7,375 nt of DNA, from contig DAIAMA010000054.1 of NCBI GenBank assembly GCA_027438535.1, forward strand, positions 1-7,375, in the 5' to 3' direction. Under the pieces are notes generated by a model. It had not been told where the DNA came from, searched no databases, and saw nothing but the letters and a program-made list of their open reading frames with translations. Made by a program: the position numbers and the translations under genes. Of the stretch, positions 1-6,569 are shown in pieces. Every line of letters starts with the position of its first letter. Position 1 is the first letter of the stretch. Source of the stretch: a bacterium. GTDB taxonomy: Bacteria > Pseudomonadota > Gammaproteobacteria > Burkholderiales > Thiobacteraceae.

Positions 1-2061
1 ATCGCCGGGGCGCTCGACTTGGCGGCGGGTAGCGCGAGCTTCGAACATGCATTGGGCACCGCCACGGTGCTGGCCAACTTACGCATGGATTATCAAACCG
101 TCGCCGCGGCGCTGGCCGCGCATGCGCCGGAAAGCGGCGATACGGAAGCCTTGCGTGCCGCGCTCGGTGCCGATGTGGCGCGCTTGGTGCAGGGCGTGAA
201 TCGCATGGGGCGGCTACACCGCGCTGGCATGGATGTCACGCTCGACGAAGGCAAGAAAGAGCTGCTCAATCAAGCCGAGTCGCTGCGCAAAATGCTGCTG
301 GCGATGGCCGAGGATGTGCGCGTGGTGTTGATTCTCCTCGCCGATCAAGTGCAACTGTTACGTGGTTTGGTGCGGCCCGATGATCCGGCGCGCGAGCGCG
401 CGGCACGAGAGGCGCAGGAAATTTTCGCGCCGCTGGCGAACCGGCTCGGCGTCTGGCAAATCAAGTGGGAGCTGGAAGACCTGGCGCTGCGCATACTCGA
501 GCCCGCGCTGTACAAAAAAATGGCCAAGCTCCTGGATGAGCGCCGTGTGGATCGCGAAGATTACCTGACCCAAGTGATTAGCGTTTTGCGCGGCGAGTTG
601 GCGCAAGCCAACATGCACGGCGAAGTCAGCGGGCGTCCCAAGCATATCTATAGCATCTGGCGCAAAATGCAATTGAAGCATTTGGATTTCGATCAAGTGT
701 ACGACGTGCGCGCGGTGCGCGTGCTGGTCAACGATGTGAAAGATTGCTACACCGTGCTCGGCATCGTGCACGGTTTATGGCAGCCGATCCCGGGCGAGTT
801 CGACGATTATATCGCCCACCCGAAACCCAACGACTACCGCTCGCTGCATACCGCGGTCATCGGCCCCGAGGGGCGTGCGCTGGAAGTGCAGATACGTACC
901 TTCGATATGCACAAGCACGCGGAATTCGGCGTGGCTGCGCACTGGCGCTACAAAGAGGGGGCGCAGACAAGCAGCGGCTTCGATGAAAAAATCGCCTGGC
1001 TGCGGCAATTGCTGGCGTGGAAGGACGAGGTCGCCGATGCCGGCGAGTGGGTGGAGCAATTCAAGACCGAGTTGTTTCAAGATCGCGTCTATGTGCTGAC
1101 GCCGCAAGGCAAGGTGATCGATTTGCCGCAAGGCGCGACGCCCTTGGATTTCGCCTATGCGGTGCACACCGATCTCGGCCACCGCTGCCGCGGCGCGAAA
1201 GTCGACGGCAGCATCGTGCCGCTGACCTATAAACTCAAGAATGCGCAGCGTATCGAAATTCTTACCGCGAAGCAGGGCGCGCCCAGCCGCGATTGGCTGG
1301 CCCCCGGCTTTCTCGCCACCGCGCGTGCGCGCGCCAAAATCCGGCAGTGGTTCAACCAGCAGAACTTCGACCAGGACTTGGCGCAGGGGCGCGATATTCT
1401 GGAGCGCGAACTGCATCGTTTGGGAGTCACCGGCTTCAATCAGGAAAAGCTCGCGCAGAAATTCCATTTTTCGCGCCCGGAAGAATTTCTCGCCGCGCTC
1501 GGGCGGGGCGAAATCACGCCCAATCAAGCCGCGCTGGCGATTCAAGACCTCGCCGAACGCAAGCCGAAAGAAGCCGTGCCGGTATCCGCGCCCAAGCGTG
1601 AACGGGCGCGCACGGTCCAAGGCGATGTGATCATCGAAGGCGTGGGCAGCCTGCAAGTCAGCTATGGCAAATGCTGCAAGCCGGTGCCGCCCGACCCTAT
1701 CGTCGGCTATATCACGCAAGGCCGCGGCGTGGTGGTGCATCGCCAGGATTGCGGCAATGTCACGCGTATCACCGATGCGCGGCGCCCGCGCTTGCTTGCC
1801 GCCAGCTGGAACAGCGGCGCCAATGTCTTGCATGCGGTGGAGCTCGTGGTGCAGGCGTACGATCGGCAGGGCCTGCTGCGCGACATCTCCGCCGCGCTGG
1901 CGACGGAAAAAATCAACGTCATCGGCGTGAAGTCCGAAACCACATCGGGCGTGGCCGATATGCGTTTCACGCTGGAGGTGCGCGACCTGGTTCAAATGAA
2001 CCGGGTGCTGGCGGAGATTAAAAAAGTGGGTAGCGTAAAAACGGCGCGACGCGTTGCATAG
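1..2061 (+). CDS. relA: RelA, ribosome-associated ppGpp synthetase (5' end missing)
   Basis: RelA transfers pyrophosphate from ATP to GDP or GTP, making (p)ppGpp when uncharged tRNA sits in the ribosomal A site. The reading frame is open from base 1 and ends at TAG 2059-2061, giving 686 visible codons; family members are near 740 residues, so roughly 50 N-terminal residues lie outside. A TTG at 19 is not a credible start because homology continues upstream of it. Domains in order: a degenerate HD hydrolase domain (about 1-400), the synthetase domain (about 625-955, beginning RPKHIYSIW), TGS (about 1081-1265), a Cys-containing zinc-finger-like domain (1660-1760, CC at 1672-1677 and a third Cys at 1750), and a C-terminal ACT domain (about 1834-2058). 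The EFDD motif at 796-807 is the acidic ExDD signature of monofunctional RelA, where bifunctional Rel/SpoT has RxKD. The HD and ED residues of the hydrolase are replaced (HAPES at 121-135), so it should lack hydrolase activity. Confidence 0.97.
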   Translation: MAGALDLAAGSASFEHALGTATVLANLRMDYQTVAAALAAHAPESGDTEALRAALGADVARLVQGVNRMGRLHRAGMDVTLDEGKKELLNQAESLRKMLLAMAEDVRVVLILLADQVQLLRGLVRPDDPARERAAREAQEIFAPLANRLGVWQIKWELEDLALRILEPALYKKMAKLLDERRVDREDYLTQVISVLRGELAQANMHGEVSGRPKHIYSIWRKMQLKHLDFDQVYDVRAVRVLVNDVKDCYTVLGIVHGLWQPIPGEFDDYIAHPKPNDYRSLHTAVIGPEGRALEVQIRTFDMHKHAEFGVAAHWRYKEGAQTSSGFDEKIAWLRQLLAWKDEVADAGEWVEQFKTELFQDRVYVLTPQGKVIDLPQGATPLDFAYAVHTDLGHRCRGAKVDGSIVPLTYKLKNAQRIEILTAKQGAPSRDWLAPGFLATARARAKIRQWFNQQNFDQDLAQGRDILERELHRLGVTGFNQEKLAQKFHFSRPEEFLAALGRGEITPNQAALAIQDLAERKPKEAVPVSAPKRERARTVQGDVIIEGVGSLQVSYGKCCKPVPPDPIVGYITQGRGVVVHRQDCGNVTRITDARRPRLLAASWNSGANVLHAVELVVQAYDRQGLLRDISAALATEKINVIGVKSETTSGVADMRFTLEVRDLVQMNRVLAEIKKVGSVKTARRVA

Positions 2062-2068
2062 CGGCTGG

Positions 2069-2089
2069 CGGGGACCCCGTGTTTTATTT
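2069..2089 (+). terminator. Weak candidate relA terminator
   Basis: A short GC stem, CGGG (2069-2072) with CCCG (2076-2079) around a GAC triloop, is followed by GTTTTATTT (2081-2089). It begins 7 bases after the relA stop codon. The stem is only 4-5 bp and the T-run overlaps the -35 box of the next promoter, so it may be a weak terminator or chance. Confidence 0.28.
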
Positions 2090-2123
2090 GAGTATCGGGG
2101 ATGTTGTCCGTATAATGGCCCGG
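2088..2123 (+). promoter_or_regulatory. Sigma70 promoter of tRNA-Val with GC-rich discriminator
   Basis: TTGAGT (2088-2093) lies exactly 17 bases before a perfect TATAAT (2111-2116). Transcription would start near 2122-2124, only a few bases before the mature tRNA at 2127. The stretch right after the -10 box, GGCCCG (2117-2122), is entirely G/C. GC-rich discriminators are the known hallmark of stable-RNA promoters that ppGpp/DksA inhibits, so stringent control is a reasonable inference. No other promoter of comparable quality lies between here and thrS, so it may also supply thrS. Confidence 0.85.
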
Positions 2124-2126
2124 CTT

Positions 2127-2203
2127 AGGCGCGTAGCTCAGCTGGTTAGAGCATCACCTTGACATGGTGGGGGTCGTTGGTTCGAGTCCAATCGCGCCTA
2201 CCA
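2127..2203 (+). tRNA. tRNA-Val(GAC)
   Basis: The full cloverleaf can be drawn. The acceptor stem is AGGCGCG (2127-2133) with CGCGCCT (2193-2199). The D arm is GCTC/GAGC (2136-2139, 2149-2152). The anticodon stem is TCACC/GGTGG (2154-2158, 2166-2170) with loop TTGACAT and anticodon GAC at 2161-2163, which reads GUC and GUU valine codons. The T arm is GTTGG/CCAAT with loop TTCGAGT (2181-2187). After discriminator base A2200, the CCA end is encoded at 2201-2203. The body from D arm to T arm closely resembles E. coli tRNA-Val(GAC). Two G-T wobbles (27-43 and 49-65) are the only non-Watson-Crick stem pairs. The T-rich run after CCA (2206-2210) does not follow a separate hairpin. Confidence 0.98.
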
Positions 2204-2215
2204 ACTTTTTGCACG

Positions 2216-2256
2216 AGAAGTCAGACGACGCGAGTCTTCTGGCTTCTGTTGTTTTT
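2216..2256 (+). terminator. Hairpin terminator or attenuator between tRNA-Val and thrS
   Basis: AGAAGTCAGA (2216-2225) pairs with TCTGGCTTCT (2238-2247) over 10 bp, including one G-U. Inside, after a C-U mismatch, GAC (2227-2229) pairs with GTC (2234-2236) and closes a GCGA tetraloop of GNRA type. A T-rich tail (TTGTTTTT, 2249-2256) follows directly. This is the classical intrinsic terminator arrangement. Its downstream edge is only 26 bases from the thrS start, and no promoter is visible in that gap. It therefore either ends the tRNA transcript with partial read-through or acts as a leader attenuator for thrS. Confidence 0.78.
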
Positions 2257-2282
2257 AGACACGGAATTCTAGGCCCTAACTT

Positions 2283-4190
2283 ATGCCCATCATTCGCTTG
2301 CCCGATGGCTCGGAACGCACGTTCGATCACCCGGTGACGGTCGCCGAAGTGGCGGCGTCGATTGGCGCTGGATTGGCGCGCGCGGCATTGGCGGGGCGGG
2401 TGAACGGCAAGCTGGTCGATACGTCGTTTAAAATCGAGAACGATGCCGCGCTTGCCATCGTCACCGATAAAGACGCGGAAGGCTTGGATGTCATCCGCCA
2501 TTCCAGCGCGCATCTTTTGGCGCAAGCGGTCAAACAGCTTTTCCCCGAGGCGCAAGTGACGATCGGCCCGGTGATCGACGATGGGTTTTACTACGATTTT
2601 TCGTACAAGCGCCCCGTTACGCCCGAAGATCTGGCGGCCATCGAAAAGAAGATGGCGGAGATCGCGAAAAAAGATCTGCAAGTAAGCCGCACGGTAATGG
2701 AACGTTCGGATGCAATTCAGTTCTTCAAGAACCAGGGCGAACACTATAAAGCGCAGATCATCGAGTCCATTCCTGGCGATGAGGCGATTTCGCTCTATAG
2801 CCAAGGCGATTTCATCGATTTATGCCGTGGCCCGCATGTGCCGTCCACGGGCAAGCTGAAAATCTTCAAGCTCATGAAAGTGGCCGGCGCGTATTGGCGC
2901 GGCGATGCGCGCAACGAGATGCTGCAGCGCATCTATGGTACCGCCTGGACCAAGAAGGAAGACCTGGATGCTTATCTGTATCGGCTGGAAGAAGCCGAAA
3001 AGCGCGACCACCGCAAGCTGGGCAAGCAACTCGACCTGTTCCATTTGCAAGACGAAGCGCCGGGCATGGTGTTCTGGCACCCCAAGGGCTGGGTGATTTG
3101 GCAGCAGATCGAACAATACATACGCAAGCAGTTGACCGACCACGGCTATCAGGAAGTACGCACGCCCATGGTGATGGACCGCGTGCTGTGGGAAAAGTCC
3201 GGACACTGGGAAAACTACCGCGAGAATATGTTTACCACGGAATCGGAAAAGCGCGACTATGCGGTAAAACCGATGAATTGCCCCGGCCATATCCAGATTT
3301 TCAACCAAGGCTTGAAGAGCTACCGTGATTTGCCTTTGCGGCTAGCCGAATTCGGCTCCTGCCATCGCAACGAACCCTCCGGCGCGCTACACGGCATCAT
3401 GCGTGTGCGCGGCTTCGTGCAAGACGACGCGCATATTTTTTGCACCGAAGACCAGATTCAGGGCGAAGTCGGCGCCTTCATCGACCTGCTACTCAAGGTT
3501 TATAAAGATTTTGGTTTCGACGAGGTTGGCATAAAGCTTTCTACCCGCCCGGAAAAACGCGTCGGTTCGGACGCGGTGTGGGATAAGGCCGAGGTGGCGC
3601 TGGATGCGGCGCTCAAGGCCAAGGGTTTGGCCTTCGATCTACAGCCGGGGGAGGGCGCATTCTACGGCCCCAAAATCGAATTCGCACTCAAGGATTGCCT
3701 GGATCGGGTGTGGCAGTGCGGCACCATCCAGCTCGATTTTTCCCTGCCGGAGCGCCTGGATGCGATGTTCGTGGCGGAAGACAATAGCCGGAAAACCCCG
3801 GTTATGCTACATCGAGCGATCCTGGGTTCGCTGGAGCGCTTCATCGGCATGTTGATCGAACACCATGCCGGGGCCATGCCCTTGTGGCTCGCGCCGGTGC
3901 AGGTGGTATTGATGAATATCACCGATAGTCAGGCCGAATATGTGGCAAAAGTAGCCGCGGAAATGCGCTTGGCCGGGCTGAGAGTTGAAACGGACTTGAG
4001 AAATGAGAAAATAACCTATAAAATACGGGAACATAGTTTGCAAAAGCTGCCCTATCAAGTCATCGTAGGTGACAAAGAGGTGCAGGCAAACAAGGTAGCC
4101 GTGCGTAACCGTAAGGGCGAAGACCTGGGCCAGGTGTCCGTGGCCGAGTTGATCGATAAGCTCATACGGGAACAAAACGCGAAAGCGTGA
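2283..4190 (+). CDS. thrS: Threonyl-tRNA synthetase
   Basis: This class II synthetase charges tRNA-Thr in the cytoplasm and removes mischarged serine. It is 635 residues long, as usual for the family. The ATG at 2283 is chosen because [12 protein letters not shown] matches the start of the N-terminal TGS domain (about 1-61). A weak AGG at 2271-2273 is the only Shine-Dalgarno candidate. The editing domain (about 62-225) keeps H73, H77, C181 and H185. The catalytic core (about 243-535) has motif 2 around residues 356-385 and motif 3 near residue 510. C333 (in MNCPGH), H384 (in DDAH) and H510 (in LHRAIL) match the zinc ligands known in E. coli ThrRS. The C-terminal anticodon-binding domain (about 536-635) contains DLRNEK. 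It lies between two terminator-like hairpins, so its transcription is probably separable from both neighbours. A tRNA-like leader operator as in E. coli thrS was not found in the 79-base gap. Confidence 0.98.
   Translation: MPIIRLPDGSERTFDHPVTVAEVAASIGAGLARAALAGRVNGKLVDTSFKIENDAALAIVTDKDAEGLDVIRHSSAHLLAQAVKQLFPEAQVTIGPVIDDGFYYDFSYKRPVTPEDLAAIEKKMAEIAKKDLQVSRTVMERSDAIQFFKNQGEHYKAQIIESIPGDEAISLYSQGDFIDLCRGPHVPSTGKLKIFKLMKVAGAYWRGDARNEMLQRIYGTAWTKKEDLDAYLYRLEEAEKRDHRKLGKQLDLFHLQDEAPGMVFWHPKGWVIWQQIEQYIRKQLTDHGYQEVRTPMVMDRVLWEKSGHWENYRENMFTTESEKRDYAVKPMNCPGHIQIFNQGLKSYRDLPLRLAEFGSCHRNEPSGALHGIMRVRGFVQDDAHIFCTEDQIQGEVGAFIDLLLKVYKDFGFDEVGIKLSTRPEKRVGSDAVWDKAEVALDAALKAKGLAFDLQPGEGAFYGPKIEFALKDCLDRVWQCGTIQLDFSLPERLDAMFVAEDNSRKTPVMLHRAILGSLERFIGMLIEHHAGAMPLWLAPVQVVLMNITDSQAEYVAKVAAEMRLAGLRVETDLRNEKITYKIREHSLQKLPYQVIVGDKEVQANKVAVRNRKGEDLGQVSVAELIDKLIREQNAKA
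3996..4024 (+). promoter_or_regulatory. Candidate internal promoter in thrS, upstream of infC
   Basis: TTGAGA (3996-4001) is followed after 17 bases by TAAAAT (4019-4024), each matching the sigma70 consensus at five of six positions or close to it. It sits in an A/T-rich patch inside an otherwise GC-rich gene. The only two AGA arginine codons of thrS (3981 and 3999) and two ATA codons (4011 and 4023) fall in this patch, suggesting selection on the DNA. E. coli is known to have infC promoters inside thrS, so the position makes sense. It is unproven, and transcripts would still have to pass the hairpin at 4203-4239. Confidence 0.5.
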
Positions 4191-4202
4191 CGGCTGAATT
4201 CT

Positions 4203-4242
4203 ACGAGGAGCCCGCCAGCGTACGCGGCGGGCTCCTCGTTTT
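4203..4242 (+). terminator. Perfect 14-bp hairpin between thrS and infC
   Basis: ACGAGGAGCCCGCC (4203-4216) is exactly complementary to GGCGGGCTCCTCGT (4226-4239) around a 9-base loop, and a short T-run (4239-4242, then AACTT) follows. The stem starts 12 bases after the thrS stop and ends 12 bases before the infC Shine-Dalgarno. The stem is very stable but the T-run is short, which fits a partial terminator with read-through into infC better than a complete stop. An alternative role is protecting the 3' end of the thrS mRNA or setting the 5' end of a processed infC mRNA. Confidence 0.85.
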
Positions 4243-4251
4243 AACTTGATT

Positions 4252-4267
4252 GGAGGTTTCTGCTATC
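4252..4267 (+). promoter_or_regulatory. infC ribosome-binding site and AUC start
   Basis: GGAGG (4252-4256) stands 8 bases before ATC (4265-4267), ideal spacing for initiation. No ATG lies in frame nearby. The in-frame TTG at 4250 overlaps the Shine-Dalgarno itself, and the GTG at 4289 has no Shine-Dalgarno. AUC at this position is thus the best start. infC genes are known for rare AUU, AUC or AUA starts that IF3 itself discriminates against. Confidence 0.85.
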
Positions 4268-4810
4268 GCTCAGGAAAAAGACGCGCGCGTGAATGAAGAA
4301 ATCACAGCGCCGGAAATTCGTCTCATCGGTGTGGAAGGCGAGCAAATTGGCGTCGTCACCTTACAGCAAGCGATGGCGCTGGCTGAGGAAAAAGAAATCG
4401 ATCTCGTCGAGATCGCACCAACTGCCCAGCCCCCGGTTTGCCGCTTAATGGATTACGGCAAATTCAAATACCGGGAAAGCAAAAAGAAGCACGAGGCGAA
4501 GCTGAAGCAGAAGCAGATTCAAGTCAAGGAAGTGAAGTTTCGTCCGGGAACGGACGAGGGAGATTATCAGGTAAAACTACGCAACCTGATACGTTTCCTG
4601 GAAGAGGGTGACAAGACCAAAATCACGCTGCGTTTTCGCGGCCGGGAAATGACCCATCAAGAGCTGGGATATAAGCTGTTGAAACGGGTCGAAGCCGATC
4701 TTGCCGAACATGGCCAGGTCGAGCAGTTTCCGCGCTTGGAAGGACGGCAAATGGTGATGGTTCTTTCGCCCTCTAAAAAGCTCAAGCCGGAAAAAAAGGC
4801 AGCGGAATAG
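4265..4810 (+). CDS. infC: Translation initiation factor IF3 (AUC start)
   Basis: IF3 binds the 30S subunit, keeps it apart from 50S, and checks the initiator tRNA and start codon. From the AUC at 4265 the protein is 181 residues; E. coli IF3 has 180. An upstream TTG at 4250 would add five residues but lies in the Shine-Dalgarno. The N-terminal domain (about 1-65, with [13 protein letters not shown] and [22 protein letters not shown]) leads into a lysine-rich linker helix (about 66-84, many KKK/KQK). The C-terminal domain (about 85-181) starts with [19 protein letters not shown], the family signature, and ends in a basic tail. It heads an infC-rpmI-rplT group. Two control layers are visible: the start codon, which should make synthesis sensitive to the IF3 level as in E. 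coli (there AUU), and the hairpin just upstream. Function is certain; the exact start is inferred. Confidence 0.97.
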   Translation: MAQEKDARVNEEITAPEIRLIGVEGEQIGVVTLQQAMALAEEKEIDLVEIAPTAQPPVCRLMDYGKFKYRESKKKHEAKLKQKQIQVKEVKFRPGTDEGDYQVKLRNLIRFLEEGDKTKITLRFRGREMTHQELGYKLLKRVEADLAEHGQVEQFPRLEGRQMVMVLSPSKKLKPEKKAAE

Positions 4811-4869
4811 CGCTCTCTGTCGGCAGACACCGGACTTGATATCAATTAACGAATGCGGAGTAATTGCAA

Positions 4870-5067
4870 ATGCCGAAAATGAAAACCAAAAGCGGTGCCG
4901 CCAAGCGTTTTAAAGCGCTGGGCAGTGGCGCCGTGAAACGGACGCACGCCAATCTGCGTCACATCCTCACCAAGAAGACCACCAAGCGCAAGCGTCAACT
5001 GCGCGGAATGACTTCGATTCATGCAACGGATGCGCGTCGTGTGCGCGCCATGTTGCCCTACGCATAA
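4870..5067 (+). CDS. rpmI: 50S ribosomal protein L35
   Basis: A 65-residue, strongly basic protein of the large ribosomal subunit; the normal family length is 64-65. It begins [14 protein letters not shown], the usual L35 opening, and carries the lysine/arginine-rich [11 protein letters not shown] stretch in the middle and VRAMLPYA at the end. The ATG at 4870 is preferred over an in-frame TTG at 4864, because GGAG (4857-4860) lies 9 bases before the ATG and the family start is MPK. It is 59 bases from infC and 12 bases from rplT, so the three are almost surely co-transcribed. In E. coli, L20 represses rpmI-rplT translation by binding mRNA upstream of rpmI; the 4811-4869 gap would be the place to look, but I could not identify a convincing L20 site by eye. 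Confidence 0.98.
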   Translation: MPKMKTKSGAAKRFKALGSGAVKRTHANLRHILTKKTTKRKRQLRGMTSIHATDARRVRAMLPYA

Positions 5068-5079
5068 GGAGCGCGCGCT

Positions 5080-5439
5080 ATGCCTAGAGTCAAACGTGGT
5101 GTCACCGCGCACGCGCGGCACAAAAAAGTTCTCGATCTGGCCAAGGGTTACCGCGGCCGCCGGGGTAACGTCTATCGCGTCGCCAAAGAAGCGGTGATGA
5201 AAGCGGGGCAATATGCCTATCGCGATCGCCGTCAAAAGAAACGTCAGTTCCGCGCCTTGTGGATCGCCCGGATCAATGCCGGCGCGCGCGAATGCGGCAT
5301 TACCTATAGCCGATTTATGAATGGCCTGAAACGGGCCATGATCGAAGTCGACCGCAAAGTATTAGCCGATCTCGCCGTATTCGACAAACCGGCGTTTGCT
5401 AAGATCGCGGAGCAAGCCAAGGCCAGCCTCGCTGCCTAA
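5080..5439 (+). CDS. rplT: 50S ribosomal protein L20
   Basis: L20 binds 23S rRNA and is essential early in 50S assembly; in several bacteria it also represses its own operon by binding the mRNA. The product has 119 residues (E. coli 118). The N-terminal half is a long basic arm with [32 protein letters not shown] and [20 protein letters not shown]. The globular C-terminal half contains [12 protein letters not shown] and [11 protein letters not shown] strong AAGGAG (5066-5071), overlapping the rpmI stop codon, lies 8 bases before the ATG, so L35 and L20 may be translationally coupled. It is the last gene before a terminator-like hairpin, so it probably closes the infC-rpmI-rplT unit. Confidence 0.99.
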   Translation: MPRVKRGVTAHARHKKVLDLAKGYRGRRGNVYRVAKEAVMKAGQYAYRDRRQKKRQFRALWIARINAGARECGITYSRFMNGLKRAMIEVDRKVLADLAVFDKPAFAKIAEQAKASLAA

Positions 5440-6525
<1,086 letters not shown>

Positions 6526-6569
6526 CCACGCATAGCTCTTTCAAAGAACGCCGTGGCGAAAATAGAAAA

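Noticed and set aside
775..1995. Long open frame (406 codons) on the - strand, antisense to relA
   Set aside because: It mirrors the well-conserved relA frame, has a His/Arg/Gln-heavy composition typical of antisense frames in GC-rich genes, and resembles no family I know.
2159..2164. Perfect -35 box TTGACA
   Set aside because: It is the tRNA-Val anticodon loop, and no -10 element lies 16-18 bases downstream (TTCGAGTC region).
2209..2214. TTGCAC as a -35 box for a thrS promoter
   Set aside because: No TATAAT-like hexamer is found at the right distance; that position falls in the hairpin stem.
2154..2804. 216-codon - strand frame across tRNA-Val and the start of thrS
   Set aside because: Its GAIGLEPTTPTMSR stretch is simply the antisense translation of the tRNA, a well-known source of false hypothetical proteins; the rest mirrors thrS.
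4250..4252. TTG as the infC start codon
   Set aside because: It overlaps the GGAGG Shine-Dalgarno and has no site of its own upstream, only the terminator hairpin.
4836..4864. TTGATA (4836) with AGTAAT (4859) as a promoter for rpmI
   Set aside because: The -10 match is poor and transcription would start at or after the rpmI start codon, leaving no Shine-Dalgarno on the mRNA.
4864..4866. TTG as the rpmI start codon
   Set aside because: It is only 3 bases from the GGAG site; the ATG at 4870 has good spacing and matches the L35 MPK start.
6526..6556. Inverted repeat CCACG / CGTGG between pheS and pheT
   Set aside because: A 5-bp stem with a 21-base loop and no T-run is not enough to call a terminator or regulatory structure.
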